From: Pseudomonas putida S13.1.2 | GTDB lineage: Bacteria > Pseudomonadota > Gammaproteobacteria > Pseudomonadales > Pseudomonadaceae | Reading direction: 5' to 3' | Assembly: GCF_000498395.2 (NCBI RefSeq) | Contig: NZ_CP010979.1 | Span: 5,800,501 to 5,864,500 of the forward strand | Length of the DNA: 64,000 nucleotides | Part shown: piece after piece, positions 45,188 to 55,542 of the stretch | Layout of the letters: each line of letters begins with the position of its first letter | Position numbering within the stretch: position 1 is the first letter of the stretch | Translations under genes and position numbers: made by a program | The notes under the pieces: generated by a model | The model's database searches: none | Seen by the model: the letters and a program-made list of their open reading frames with translations, nothing else | What the model was told of the DNA's origin: nothing

Positions 45188-45204
45188 AATTGGTAAGACC
45201 AATT
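45188..45204. promoter_or_regulatory. LldR operator
   Basis: AATTGGTAAGACCAATT, a perfect 7-bp palindrome around AAG, in the lldP-lldR intergenic region. It fits the TNGTNNNACNA pattern of FadR/GntR-type regulators and closely resembles known LldR sites. LldR bound here would repress lldP-lldD-dld until lactate is present. Confidence 0.8.
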
Positions 45205-45397
45205 TACAATGGCTGGTCGCTAGGTTAAAAGCGCTGTCGTGGGTGTGTCAATTTGTCCTGTGCAAAACTTTGGTCGCGTGCCGATGAATGGGCGCCTGAT
45301 GCGCTGGCAAAATCGCGGCTTGATGGGTGTTTGCGCGGCCTGGATCGGCGAGAATAGGCGCCCCTGAAATTTGCCGGGGGTTTGTGGAGAGCATGTG

Positions 45398-46165
45398 ATG
45401 GTTTTTGATCAGGTCCGCCAGCGGCGCCTGTCCGACGACATTGTCGATCGGTTGGAAGGGATGATTCTGGAAGGCACGCTGACCTCTGGGCAGCGGCTGC
45501 CGGCCGAGCGCGCCCTTGCCGAGCAGTTCGGCGTGTCCCGCCCGTCACTGCGTGAGGCGATCCAGAAACTGGTGGCCAAGGGGTTGCTGGTCAGCCGCCA
45601 GGGCGGGGGCAATTTTGTGGCCGAGTCACTGGGTTCTACGTTTAGCGACCCGCTGCTGCAGTTGCTCGAGCACAGTGCCGAGGCGCAGCGCGACCTGCTC
45701 GAATTTCGCCATACCCTGGAGGCGTCGTGTGCCTATTACGCCGCCCAGCGTGCCACCGGGCCGGACCGGGCGCGCTTGAAGGCGGCCTTCGATGCGTTGC
45801 AGGACTGCTACACCCGGGTTGATGAGGTTACTCGGGCGGAAGAGGGTGTGGCCGATGCGCGCTTCCACCTGGCGATTGCCGAGGCCAGCCATAACGCGGT
45901 GTTGCTGCACACCATTCGGGGCTTGTTCGACCTGCTGAAGCGCAACGTGGTGACCAACATTGGTGGCATGTACCAGCAACGCACCGAAACCCGGGACATG
46001 CTGATCAGTCAGCACCGGGAGCTGTACCTGGCGATTGTCGAGGGCAGGGCGGAGGATGCGCGGGAGGTGTCTAGCCGGCACATTCTGTATGTGCAGGAGG
46101 TGCTGCAAGAGGCGCACGAAGAGGCGCAGCGGGTGGCGCGGGCAGAGCGGCGCAGCGGGCGCTGA
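45398..46165 (+). CDS. lldR: GntR/FadR-family lactate regulator
   Basis: 255-aa regulator. A winged helix at the N-terminus (VFDQVRQRRLSDDIVDRLEG; LAEQFGVSRPSLREAIQKL, about 35-55) is followed by an FCD effector domain with 'DARFHLAIAEASHNAVLLH' carrying the metal-ligand Asp and His residues. It is divergent from lldP with one shared operator. ATG 45398 gives the standard start (MVFDQVRQRR); upstream codons look non-coding. LldR responds to lactate. Confidence 0.93.
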   Translation: MVFDQVRQRRLSDDIVDRLEGMILEGTLTSGQRLPAERALAEQFGVSRPSLREAIQKLVAKGLLVSRQGGGNFVAESLGSTFSDPLLQLLEHSAEAQRDLLEFRHTLEASCAYYAAQRATGPDRARLKAAFDALQDCYTRVDEVTRAEEGVADARFHLAIAEASHNAVLLHTIRGLFDLLKRNVVTNIGGMYQQRTETRDMLISQHRELYLAIVEGRAEDAREVSSRHILYVQEVLQEAHEEAQRVARAERRSGR

Positions 46166-46179
46166 GATCGGTGCTGGAT

Positions 46180-46272
46180 TCTTCGCGGGCACGCCCGCTC
46201 CCACAGGATGGGCGCCGGGCTTGAACCTGGCTCGATCCCTGTGGGAGCGGGCGTGCCCGCGAAGAGGCCGGA
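46180..46272. repeat. Inverted pair of REP elements
   Basis: TCTTCGCGGGCACGCCCGCT... and its near-perfect inverted copy (GTGGGAGCGGGCGTGCCCGC) face each other over a spacer of about 40 bases, between convergent lldR and smpB. Likely forms a bidirectional transcript end. Confidence 0.88.
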
Positions 46273-46288
46273 ACAGGCTAAAGACCGA

Positions 46289-46771
46289 TTAGTCTTCCTT
46301 GCCCTTGTTCCGCACAACCCGCTGCAGCTCGCGGTTGGAATCGCGTTCGCGCACGGTGTCGCGCTTGTCGAATTCCTTCTTGCCCTTGCCCAGTGCAATT
46401 TCGCACTTGATCAGGTGCTTGCTCCAGTACAGCGACAACGCCACGCAGGTGTAGCCCTTTTGCGCCACAGCCGCTTCCAGCCGCTCAAGCTCGCGCTTGT
46501 TCAGCAGCAGCTTGCGGGTGCGGATAGGGTCTGCGATGACGTGGGTGCTGGCGGTGGTCAGCGGGGTGATGTGGCTGCCGAACAGCCAGGCCTCACCGTC
46601 CTTGAGCAGCACGTAACTGTCAACGAGGTGCGCCTTGCCAGCTCGCAGGCTTTTTACTTCCCAGCCGGACAGGACCAGCCCGGCCTCGAACTTGTGTTCG
46701 ATGAAGTAATCGTGTCGCGCTTTTTTATTTTGCGCGATGGTCCCGGTCGGATGTTTTTTTTGCTTAGCCAT
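46289..46771 (-). CDS. smpB: SsrA-binding protein SmpB
   Basis: 160-aa RNA-binding protein that loads tmRNA on stalled ribosomes. Family features: 'IAQNKKARHDYFIEHKFEAGLVLSGWEVKSLRAGKAHL' (in outline), 'LLLNKRELERLEA' and 'GYTCVALSLYWSKHLIKCEIALGKGKKEFDKRDT' (in outline), with the basic C-terminal tail. It faces ratA divergently. Partner RNA ssrA is 8 kb away on the same strand, separated by the lactate genes. Confidence 0.97.
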   Translation of the reverse strand: MAKQKKHPTGTIAQNKKARHDYFIEHKFEAGLVLSGWEVKSLRAGKAHLVDSYVLLKDGEAWLFGSHITPLTTASTHVIADPIRTRKLLLNKRELERLEAAVAQKGYTCVALSLYWSKHLIKCEIALGKGKKEFDKRDTVRERDSNRELQRVVRNKGKED

Positions 46772-46934
46772 AGGGGCGGCATTATAGGCAAGTCCGCGCG
46801 TCGTCCGCTATGGGATTTCGGTGTGCTTGAGCCACCGGAATGAATACCGGACAATACCAACCCTGTCATACGCACAGAACCTGTTTTCGGCACGCTGCGA
46901 AGCGTCGCCACCCAGCCTTGGAAGTGACGCCTGG

Positions 46935-47369
46935 ATGACTACCCATATTCAACGCTCCGCCCTGCTGCCATACCCCGCCCAGGCGCTCTACGATCTGGTC
47001 AACGATGTGGCCAGCTACCCAGAGTTTCTGCCGTGGTGCTCGGCCTCCACGGTGATCGACGCCAGCGATACGCACATGCATGCCAAGCTGGAGGTGGCCA
47101 AAGGTGGCATGAGCCAGTACTTCGTCACGCGTAACGTGCTGGTGCCGGGGCAATCTATCGAGATGAACCTTGAGGAAGGGCCGTTCACGCAGCTGCATGG
47201 CGTGTGGGTGTTCAAGCCGCTGGGTGAAAAGGCCTGCAAGATCAGCCTGGACCTGTCCTTCGATTATGCCGGGCCGATTGTGCGCGCCACGTTGGGCCCG
47301 CTGTTCAATCAGGCGGCCAACACCCTGGTCGATGCGTTCTGCCAACGTGCCAAGCAATTGAATGCCTGA
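46935..47369 (+). CDS. ratA: RatA/COQ10-like START-domain protein
   Basis: 144-aa START-domain protein of the RatA/COQ10 family. It starts MTTHIQRSALLPYPAQALYDLVNDVASYPEFLPWC (in outline), and 'GPFTQLHGVWVFKPL' and 'VDAFCQRAKQLNA' follow. In E. coli RatA binds 50S subunits, and relatives bind ubiquinone; the true role in Pseudomonas is unsettled. ATG 46935 is the family start. The small rnfH (ratB) gene that often follows ratA is missing: only 63 bases with a terminator separate it from bamE. Confidence 0.88.
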   Translation: MTTHIQRSALLPYPAQALYDLVNDVASYPEFLPWCSASTVIDASDTHMHAKLEVAKGGMSQYFVTRNVLVPGQSIEMNLEEGPFTQLHGVWVFKPLGEKACKISLDLSFDYAGPIVRATLGPLFNQAANTLVDAFCQRAKQLNA

Positions 47370-47385
47370 CGGATAAGGCGCAAAT

Positions 47386-47417
47386 AAAAAGCCCGGACCA
47401 GGTCCGGGCTTTTTTGC
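47386..47417. terminator. Bidirectional intrinsic terminator
   Basis: AAAAAGCCCGGACC and GGTCCGGGCTTTTTT form a perfect stem flanked by A-run and T-run, between convergent ratA and bamE. Confidence 0.95.
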
Positions 47418-47432
47418 ATCTGCTGTTCCCGT

Positions 47433-47969
47433 TTAGCGGGTTTCCAGCGGTGCGGGGGTCGGGACCGGGGTGGCCTCGATGGTGTCGATTTCGCGCTGGA
47501 TGGATTCTTCCACCGAGCCTGGCTTGGCCGGTTTTTCTTCTGGCTGGGCCGCTGGCTGCTCTGTCTGGCCTGGCTCGCTGGCTGGGCTGACCGAGGTGTC
47601 GCCGCTGCCACCGAGGATTTCCTGGTCGCGGCTGACGCCTGGCATGAAGTCGCCAGACAAGCTGACCAGTTGGTCGCTTTCGTTGAAGAAGATGCTCATG
47701 CGCTCTTGCTGGCGTTTACCGCCGCCAGGCTGCAGGCTGTACAGGTAATCCCAACGATTGGTGTTGAAGGTGTCCTGAATCAGCGGGTTGCCCATGATAA
47801 ACCTTACTTGCCGTCGGGTCATTCCCGGGCGTAATTGGTCTATCATGTCCTGCGTGACGACATTGCCCTGCTGGATGTCGATTTTGTAAACCCCGGGAAA
47901 CGAGCAACCGGCGAGTGCGAGCAGTCCCACTAGGGTGAGGCTGGTTAGCAAGAGCTTGGTGTTTTGCAT
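47433..47969 (-). CDS. bamE: Outer-membrane assembly lipoprotein BamE (OmlA/SmpA)
   Basis: 178-aa lipoprotein of the BAM complex, which inserts beta-barrel proteins in the outer membrane. The lipobox LALAGC is at about residues 17-22 after a signal peptide. The SmpA/OmlA domain follows: 'VYKIDIQQGNVVTQDMIDQL', 'MTRRQVRFIMGNPLIQDTF' and 'RWDYLYSLQPGGGKRQQERM'. A Pro/Glu/Ala-rich tail of about 65 residues is added, longer than in E. coli BamE, as usual in pseudomonads. It is divergent from fur, where omlA and fur promoters commonly overlap. Confidence 0.93.
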   Translation of the reverse strand: MQNTKLLLTSLTLVGLLALAGCSFPGVYKIDIQQGNVVTQDMIDQLRPGMTRRQVRFIMGNPLIQDTFNTNRWDYLYSLQPGGGKRQQERMSIFFNESDQLVSLSGDFMPGVSRDQEILGGSGDTSVSPASEPGQTEQPAAQPEEKPAKPGSVEESIQREIDTIEATPVPTPAPLETR

Positions 47970-48066
47970 CGGTGGGCGACTTCCACTATCTTGGCTGGAC
48001 AACGTAAACCCCGATCATACCCGTATTAAGAGAAGCTGCGAAGCAGCATCGGCGAGAAAGCTGACC

Positions 48067-48471
48067 ATGGTTGAAAATAGCGAATTGCGCAAAGCCGGTC
48101 TCAAGGTGACCCTGCCTCGAGTCAAGATCCTTCAGATGCTCGATTCCACCGAGCAGCGTCACATGAGTGCCGAGGATGTTTACAAGGCACTGATGGAAGC
48201 AGGCGAGGACGTAGGCCTGGCCACCGTCTATCGCGTACTGACCCAGTTCGAAGCAGCGGGTCTGGTGGTTCGCCACAACTTCGACGGCGGCCACGCAGTG
48301 TTCGAGCTGGCCGATGGCGGTCACCATGACCATATGGTGAACGTGGAGACCAGTGAAGTCATCGAATTCATGGATGCCGAAATCGAGAAGCGCCAGCGCG
48401 AAATCGTAGCCGAGCATGGCTTCGAGCTGGTGGACCACAATTTGGTCCTGTATGTGCGTAAGAAGAAGTAA
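48067..48471 (+). CDS. fur: Ferric uptake regulator Fur
   Basis: 134-aa iron-responsive repressor. The winged helix is 'VTLPRVKILQMLDSTEQRHMSAEDVYKAL' (in outline) with recognition helix 'VGLATVYRVLTQFEAAGLV'. The metal site is 'GGHHDHMV' (about 86-93) plus later His/Glu residues. No cysteine occurs anywhere in the protein, so it lacks the CxxC structural zinc site of E. coli Fur. ATG 48067 is the standard start (MVENSELRKAGLKVT). It is divergent from bamE. Confidence 0.96.
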   Translation: MVENSELRKAGLKVTLPRVKILQMLDSTEQRHMSAEDVYKALMEAGEDVGLATVYRVLTQFEAAGLVVRHNFDGGHAVFELADGGHHDHMVNVETSEVIEFMDAEIEKRQREIVAEHGFELVDHNLVLYVRKKK

Positions 48472-48493
48472 CGATTTTTTATCGTTATGAATG

Positions 48494-48521
48494 ACAAAGG
48501 CGACCTTCGGGTCGCCTTTGT
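48494..48521 (+). terminator. Terminator after fur
   Basis: ACAAAGGCGACC pairs with GGTCGCCTTTGT around TTCG, 23 bases after the fur stop. The TTCG tetraloop makes a stable hairpin. Confidence 0.85.
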
Positions 48522-48550
48522 GCTTTCTGCTTCGGGCAGATTAATTGGGT

Positions 48551-48664
48551 TGCCTGCACTGGCCCTATCGCCGGCAAGCCAGCTCCCACAGGTACACCAC
48601 GTATTTCAGGTCCTGTGATCACCCTGTGGGAGCTGGCTTGCCGGCGATAGGGCCAGTGCAGGTA
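48551..48664. repeat. Long inverted REP pair between fur and recN
   Basis: Two arms of about 42 bases (48551-48593 and 48621-48664) are almost perfect inverted copies, containing CTATCGCCGGCAAGCCAGCT and CCCACAGG. The spacer is about 28 bases. This is a REP/BIME-type element between convergent genes. Confidence 0.88.
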
Positions 48665-48667
48665 GCA

Positions 48668-50341
48668 TCAAGCCTTGCCAGAAACCACCATCTTGCGCGC
48701 ATGCGCCAGGGATTCCTTGGTCAGGTCAATGCCGCCGAGCATCCGCGCCACTTCCTCGACCCGCTCGCGCTTGCCCAGGCTGGCCACGGCGGTGTGGGTG
48801 GTGTCGCTGTTGCGCACCTTGTGCACGAACAGGTGGTGATGCCCTTGCGCCGCAACCTGTGGCAGGTGAGTCACGGTCAGCACCTGGCCGCGCTCGCCCA
48901 GGCGGCGCAACAACTGGCCGACAATTTCGGCAGTAGGGCCGCCGATACCCACGTCGACTTCGTCGAACACCAGGGTAGGAATGCGCGATGTCTGGGCGGT
49001 AATCACCTGAATCGCCAGGCTGATACGTGACAGTTCGCCACCCGAGGCCACCTTTGCCAGGCCCTTGAGCGGTTGGCCGGGGTTGGCGCTGACCAGCAGT
49101 TCGATCTGCTCCAGGCCATGCGGTGACAGGTCAGCCCCCTCGGTGGGCGTCAGCTCGATGCGGAAACGCCCGCCGGGCATGCCCAGGCGCTGGATTTCCT
49201 GTTCGACGGCGCCCGCCAGTTGCTGCGCGGCTTGCTGGCGCAGGGCGCTGAGCTCGCGGGCGCGCTCTTTATAGTGGTGTGCGAAAGCCGCCAGCTCTTC
49301 GCCCAGCCGTTCGATCGATTCGTCGCTGGCGTTCAGGCCTTCGATCTCTTCCATTAATTGTTGCTGCAGGTGGGGCAGTTCGGTGGGGTGCACCCGGTGT
49401 TTGCGCGCCAGCGTATAGATGGTGTCCAGGCGCTCTTCCAGTGCCTGCAGGCGCATGGGGTCGGCGTCGAAGTTGTCGAGGAAGCGGTTGAGCTCGCCCA
49501 CGGCTTCTTCTACCTGGATCTGCGCGCTGGCAATCAGGTTGGCGGCCTCGCCCAGGGCCTTGGGCGAGTGGGTGGCAGCGCCCAGCCGGTTGAGGCTGGT
49601 GGTGAGGGCGCTAAGCACGTTGCCCGAGTCGCTTTCGCTGCACTGGTCGATCACCTGGCGGCAGATGCCGAACAGCGCTTCGGCGCTGGTCAGGTTCTTG
49701 TGCTCCTGCTCCAGGTGCTCCAGTTCGTGCTCGCCCAGGCCGAGGTTGTCCAGCTCTTCCAGCTGGTAGCTGAGCAACTGATGGCGGGCACGCTGCTCGT
49801 CACCTGAATTGGACAGCCGCTCCAGCTCCAGGCGGGTCTGGTTCCAGCGTTTGGCGGCCAGATGCACCTGGCGGGCCAGGTCGACGGCGCCGGCATACTC
49901 GTCGAGCAGGCGGCGGTGGGTGTCAGTCTTGAGCAGCGACTGGTGCTCGTGCTGGCTGTGGATATCGATCAGCAGCTCGCCCAGCGCCTTCAGGTCGCCC
50001 AGCGGGCACGGCGTGCCATTGATGTAGCCGCGGCTGCGGCCTTCGGCGGTGATGACCCGGCGCAGGATGCACAGCCCGTCGTTGTCCAGGTCGCGTTCGG
50101 CCAGCCAGGCGTGGGCCTCGGGGATGTCCACCAAGTCGAAGGTGGCGAGGATGTCTGCCTTGTCGGTGCCAGGGCGCACCACGCCACTGTCGGCCCGGTC
50201 GCCCAGGGCCAGGCCCAGGGCGTCGAGCATGATCGATTTGCCGGCACCGGTCTCGCCCGTGATGACGGACATGCCGCGGGCAATTTCGAGGTCGAGGTGC
50301 TCGACGATGGCGTAGTTGTGAATGGACAGGTGCACCAGCAT
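48668..50341 (-). CDS. recN: DNA repair protein RecN
   Basis: 557-aa SMC-like ATPase for double-strand break repair. Walker A GETGAGKSIMLDAL is at about 28-41, the ABC signature 'LSRISLAIQVI' near 445, and Walker B 'TLVFDEVDVGIGG' at about 465-477. Two coiled-coil arms lie between. The N-terminal 'MLVHLSIHNYAIVEHLDLEI' is typical. A LexA box stands 26 bases upstream, so it is SOS-induced as in other bacteria. Confidence 0.97.
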   Translation of the reverse strand: MLVHLSIHNYAIVEHLDLEIARGMSVITGETGAGKSIMLDALGLALGDRADSGVVRPGTDKADILATFDLVDIPEAHAWLAERDLDNDGLCILRRVITAEGRSRGYINGTPCPLGDLKALGELLIDIHSQHEHQSLLKTDTHRRLLDEYAGAVDLARQVHLAAKRWNQTRLELERLSNSGDEQRARHQLLSYQLEELDNLGLGEHELEHLEQEHKNLTSAEALFGICRQVIDQCSESDSGNVLSALTTSLNRLGAATHSPKALGEAANLIASAQIQVEEAVGELNRFLDNFDADPMRLQALEERLDTIYTLARKHRVHPTELPHLQQQLMEEIEGLNASDESIERLGEELAAFAHHYKERARELSALRQQAAQQLAGAVEQEIQRLGMPGGRFRIELTPTEGADLSPHGLEQIELLVSANPGQPLKGLAKVASGGELSRISLAIQVITAQTSRIPTLVFDEVDVGIGGPTAEIVGQLLRRLGERGQVLTVTHLPQVAAQGHHHLFVHKVRNSDTTHTAVASLGKRERVEEVARMLGGIDLTKESLAHARKMVVSGKA

Positions 50342-50366
50342 GAGGGGCGGCTCCCGAAAGTCAGGT

Positions 50367-50382
50367 CTGGTTATTTATACAG
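50367..50382 (-). promoter_or_regulatory. LexA (SOS) box of recN
   Basis: CTGTATAAATAACCAG on the minus strand fits CTG-N10-CAG with an AT-rich core. It lies directly before recN, a classic SOS gene. Confidence 0.85.
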
Positions 50383-50448
50383 TACTTTTTTCAGGCCTGC
50401 CAATGCCCCTTGGCAGATTCTGTTGCAGCCTGGAAAACCACCTTGCCC

Positions 50449-50476
50449 CTTGAAGCTGGTTTTTCCGGCCCCATAT
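50449..50476 (+). promoter_or_regulatory. Heat-shock (sigma-32) promoter of grpE
   Basis: CTTGAAG, 13 bases, then CCCCATAT: a near-perfect match to the RpoH consensus CTTGAAA-N13-CCCCATNT, 58 bases before the grpE ATG. Confidence 0.9.
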
Positions 50477-50534
50477 AGCCGACATCACAGGCGAGCCTGG
50501 CTCGCAGTCCACAAAATTGCGCAGGAGAGACCCC

Positions 50535-51092
50535 ATGGCTGATGAACAGCTGAACGAGAAAGACCTTAACGTGGAAGAAACCGGTGCAGGCACTGCAGCT
50601 GACACCCGTGTTCTGGAGCTCGAGGAACAGCTGGCCGCAGCCAAGGACCAGGCGCTGCGCGCCGTTGCCGACGTGCAGAACGTGCGCCGTCGTGCCGAGC
50701 AGGATGTGGAGAAAGCCCACAAGTTCGCCCTGGAAAAGTTCTCCAGCGACCTGCTGCCGGTGATCGACAGCCTGGAGCTGGCGCTGACCCACTCCAGTGC
50801 CGACGATGAGCACGTCAAGCAGATCCGCGAAGGTGTCGAGCTGACCCTGAAAATGTTCCAGGACACCCTCAAGCGCTACAACCTTGAAGCTGTCGACCCG
50901 CACGGCCAGCCGTTCAACCCTGAGCACCACCAGGCCATGGCCATGCAGGAAAACGGCGAAGTCGAGCCAAACAGCGTGCTGAATGTGTTCCAGAAGGGTT
51001 ACCTGCTGAACGGCCGCCTGCTGCGCCCCGCCATGGTGGTGGTCAGCAAGGCGCCGAGCGCGGCGCAACCCTCGATCAATGAAAAGGCTTGA
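50535..51092 (+). CDS. grpE: Nucleotide exchange factor GrpE
   Basis: 185-aa cochaperone that releases ADP from DnaK. An acidic N-terminus and long helix (LEEQLAAAKDQALRAVADVQ) precede 'NVRRRAEQDVEKAHKFALEKF' and a beta-rich end with 'NVFQKGYLLNGRLLRPAMVVV' (in outline). ATG 50535 (MADEQLNEKD) follows AGGAGAGACCCC. A heat-shock promoter lies upstream, and a second one for dnaK overlaps its 3' end. Confidence 0.97.
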   Translation: MADEQLNEKDLNVEETGAGTAADTRVLELEEQLAAAKDQALRAVADVQNVRRRAEQDVEKAHKFALEKFSSDLLPVIDSLELALTHSSADDEHVKQIREGVELTLKMFQDTLKRYNLEAVDPHGQPFNPEHHQAMAMQENGEVEPNSVLNVFQKGYLLNGRLLRPAMVVVSKAPSAAQPSINEKA

Positions 51093-51115
51093 AATCCGTC
51101 TGGGCAACCCCATCT
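51088..51115 (+). promoter_or_regulatory. Heat-shock (sigma-32) promoter of dnaK
   Basis: CTTGAAA, 13 bases, then CCCCATCT: a perfect RpoH consensus. The -35 box overlaps the grpE stop codon (TGA inside CTTGAAA), so dnaK can be transcribed on its own. Confidence 0.92.
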
Positions 51116-51193
51116 AGGTGTCAAGCCTTCAAGTATTACCGCAGTTGGCCAAAGTAGTCGCTGCTACCAAATTCAAGTTTCGGGAGAGTTAAC

Positions 51194-53119
<1,926 letters not shown>

Positions 53120-53138
53120 TCGTTGCATGTTGTCGGCC

Positions 53139-53166
53139 AGTTCACCGCCGTTTGGCGGTGAACTGG
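53139..53166 (+). terminator. Hairpin after dnaK
   Basis: CAGTTCACCGCC and GGCGGTGAACTG form a 12-bp stem around GTTT, 19 bases past the dnaK stop. No T-run follows, so read-through to dnaJ is possible. A second GC-rich hairpin (CGCGGGGGCTTGCTCCCGCG) follows at about 53180. Confidence 0.75.
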
Positions 53167-53315
53167 TAGGATGTCGCCGCGCGGGGGCTTGCTCCCGCGT
53201 TGGCGTATCTGGAATTCGAGAATTTTTACAGCATCTGTCAGCCACCTTGGGTGGCGCAGGCAGGTGCTGACGGCGCGGCGCAGATGCCAGACGCCCAACA
53301 AGGTGCAAATGACCT

Positions 53316-54443
53316 ATGTCCAAGCGTGATTACTATGAGGTTCTGGGTGTCGAGCGCGGCGCCAGTGAAGCTGACCTCAAAAAGGCTTATCGCCGTCTGG
53401 CGATGAAGTACCACCCGGACCGCAACCCGGGTGACAAAGAGTCGGAAGACATGTTCAAGGAGGCCAACGAGGCCTACGAAGTGTTGTCTGATGCCAGCAA
53501 GCGCGCGGCGTTCGACCAGTATGGCCATGCGGGTGTCGACCCGAGCATGGGCGGTGGCGGTGCCGGTTTCGGTGGCGCCAACTTCTCCGACATCTTCGGT
53601 GATGTATTCAGCGACTTCTTTGGTGGCGGCGGCCGCGGCGGCGGACGTGGCGGTGCCCAGCGCGGCAGCGACCTGCGCTACACCCTGGAGCTGAACCTGG
53701 AAGAAGCGGTGCGTGGCACCACGGTCAGCATCCGTGTGCCTACCTTGGTCAACTGCCAGCCTTGCGATGGCTCTGGTGCCAAGAAGGGTTCGACCCCGTC
53801 CACCTGCCCGACGTGCGGTGGTATCGGCCAGGTGCGCATGCAGCAAGGCTTCTTCTCGGTGCAGCAGACCTGCCCGCGCTGCCATGGCCAGGGCAAGATC
53901 ATTACCGACCCGTGCGCCTCGTGCCACGGCGAGGGCCGTGTCGAGGAATACAAGACGCTGTCGGTCAAGGTGCCGGCAGGCGTCGATACCGGCGACCGCA
54001 TCCGCCTGTCGGGCGAGGGCGAGGCCGGTACCCATGGTGGCCCGACTGGCGACCTGTACGTGGTGATCAGTGTGCGTGAGCACGAGATCTTCCAGCGCGA
54101 TGGCAAGCACCTGTACTGCGAAGTGCCCATCAGCTACACCGATGCCGCCCTGGGTGGCGAGCTGGAAGTGCCGACCCTCGATGGTCGCGTGAAGCTGAAA
54201 ATTCCGGAAGGCACCCAGACTGGCAAGCAGTTCCGTCTGCGTGGCAAGGGTGTGGCGCCGGTGCGCGGTGGTGGTGCGGGCGACCTGCTGTGCCGTGTGG
54301 CGGTGGAAACCCCGGTCAACCTCAGCCGCCGTCAGCGCGAGCTGCTCGAAGAGCTGCGTGATTCGCTGGAAGGCGACAGCTCCCACTCGCCCAAGGCCAG
54401 TGGCTGGTTCGATGGCGTGAAGCGCTTCTTCGGCGATCTCTGA
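53316..54443 (+). CDS. dnaJ: Chaperone DnaJ (Hsp40)
   Basis: 375-aa type I J-protein. The J domain carries HPD (KYHPDRNPGD, about 31-40). A Gly/Phe-rich segment (about 75-110) is followed by four CxxCxGxG zinc motifs (CQPCDGSG, CPTCGGIG, CPRCHGQG, CASCHGEG; about 148-212), then the C-terminal peptide-binding domains. It stimulates DnaK ATP hydrolysis. It is 13 bases ahead of dapB, probably in one transcript. Confidence 0.98.
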   Translation: MSKRDYYEVLGVERGASEADLKKAYRRLAMKYHPDRNPGDKESEDMFKEANEAYEVLSDASKRAAFDQYGHAGVDPSMGGGGAGFGGANFSDIFGDVFSDFFGGGGRGGGRGGAQRGSDLRYTLELNLEEAVRGTTVSIRVPTLVNCQPCDGSGAKKGSTPSTCPTCGGIGQVRMQQGFFSVQQTCPRCHGQGKIITDPCASCHGEGRVEEYKTLSVKVPAGVDTGDRIRLSGEGEAGTHGGPTGDLYVVISVREHEIFQRDGKHLYCEVPISYTDAALGGELEVPTLDGRVKLKIPEGTQTGKQFRLRGKGVAPVRGGGAGDLLCRVAVETPVNLSRRQRELLEELRDSLEGDSSHSPKASGWFDGVKRFFGDL

Positions 54444-54456
54444 CAAGGAACAGGCT

Positions 54457-55260
54457 ATGCGACGTATTGCAGTGATGGGTGCGGCAGGGCGTATGGGCAA
54501 GACCCTTATCGAAGCCGTGCAACAAACGCCAGGTGCCGGGCTGACGGCGGCGATCGATCGCCCGGATAGCTCGCTGGTTGGGGCTGACGCCGGTGAGCTG
54601 GCGGCACTGGGCCGGATCGGCGTGCTGTTGTCCGATGATCTGGTCAAGGTCGCCGATGAGTTCGATGTGCTCATCGACTTCACTCACCCTTCGGTGACCC
54701 TGAAAAACCTTGCATTTTGCCGCAAGCACGGCAAGGCGATGATCATCGGCACCACCGGTTTTACAGCTGAAGAGAAGCAGCTGTTGGTCGAGGCCGGCAA
54801 GGACATTCCAATCGTCTTCGCTGCCAACTTCAGCGTGGGTGTGAACCTTAGCCTGAAGTTGCTGGACATGGCCGCGCGGGTGCTGGGTGATGATGTCGAC
54901 ATCGAGATCATCGAGGCGCACCACCGGCACAAGGTCGATGCACCATCGGGTACTGCGCTGCGCATGGGTGAAGTGGTTGCCAATGCGCTGGGCCGAAACC
55001 TGCAGGAAGTGGCCGTGTATGGCCGCGAGGGGCAGACCGGTGCGCGTGATCGCAAGACCATCGGCTTTGCGACTGTGCGTGCCGGTGATGTGGTGGGTGA
55101 CCACACTGTATTGTTCGCTGCCGAAGGCGAGCGCCTGGAAATTACCCACAAGGCCTCCAGCCGCATGACCTTCGCCAAGGGCGCCGTGCGTGCGGCGCTG
55201 TGGCTGGATGGGCGCGAGCCTGGCCTGTACGACATGCAGGATGTGCTCGAGCTGCGCTAA
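54457..55260 (+). CDS. dapB: 4-hydroxy-tetrahydrodipicolinate reductase
   Basis: 267-aa enzyme of the lysine/diaminopimelate pathway. The nucleotide-binding GAAGRMGKTLIE is at about 8-19, 'DFTHPSVTLKNL' follows, and the active-site region is 'EIIEAHHRHKVDAPSGTALRMGE' (in outline), with the catalytic His and Lys. Length is normal. It follows dnaJ closely, the usual Pseudomonas order. Confidence 0.98.
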   Translation: MRRIAVMGAAGRMGKTLIEAVQQTPGAGLTAAIDRPDSSLVGADAGELAALGRIGVLLSDDLVKVADEFDVLIDFTHPSVTLKNLAFCRKHGKAMIIGTTGFTAEEKQLLVEAGKDIPIVFAANFSVGVNLSLKLLDMAARVLGDDVDIEIIEAHHRHKVDAPSGTALRMGEVVANALGRNLQEVAVYGREGQTGARDRKTIGFATVRAGDVVGDHTVLFAAEGERLEITHKASSRMTFAKGAVRAALWLDGREPGLYDMQDVLELR

Positions 55261-55280
55261 GCCGTTCGAGTGGTGTTGGT

Positions 55281-55370
55281 TTCTTCGCGGGCTTGCCCGC
55301 TCCCACAGGTATTGCGCCGGTCTCGGGGCGTGTGGTGGTCCTGTGGGAGCGGGCGAGCCCGCGAAGAAGC
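55281..55370. repeat. Inverted pair of REP elements
   Basis: TTCTTCGCGGGCTTGCCCGC... faces its inverted copy (GGGAGCGGGCGAGCCCGCGA) across a spacer of about 35 bases, just after dapB. Confidence 0.88.
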
Positions 55371-55455
55371 CACCGCCGATGTCAGTCTGTCGCATTGATG
55401 TGTTTTAGAGACACATATGCGGTAGACCGAAAACGCACTTTTCTGTAAGCTACAG

Positions 55456-55542
55456 CTTTAGTGTGTCCACTAAAAGCGCGCAGCGAATTGAATTCAGCAC
55501 ATGAAAGCGGGGTGACGTGTCCATACGTCACTCCGCTTTTTT
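55456..55542 (+). promoter_or_regulatory. carA leader with hairpin and intrinsic terminator
   Basis: CTTTAGTG-TGTC-CACTAAAAG (55456-55476) is a small palindrome. At 55504-55542 a 15-bp stem (AAAGCGG-G-GTGACGT with ACGTCAC-T-CCGCTTT) is followed by TTTTTT, a strong intrinsic terminator 46 bases before carA. It could end the dapB transcript or act as an attenuator for carAB. Confidence 0.7.

Noticed and set aside
53238..54683. 481-codon minus-strand frame opposite dnaJ and dapB
   Set aside because: Spans parts of two real genes; no recognisable domain.
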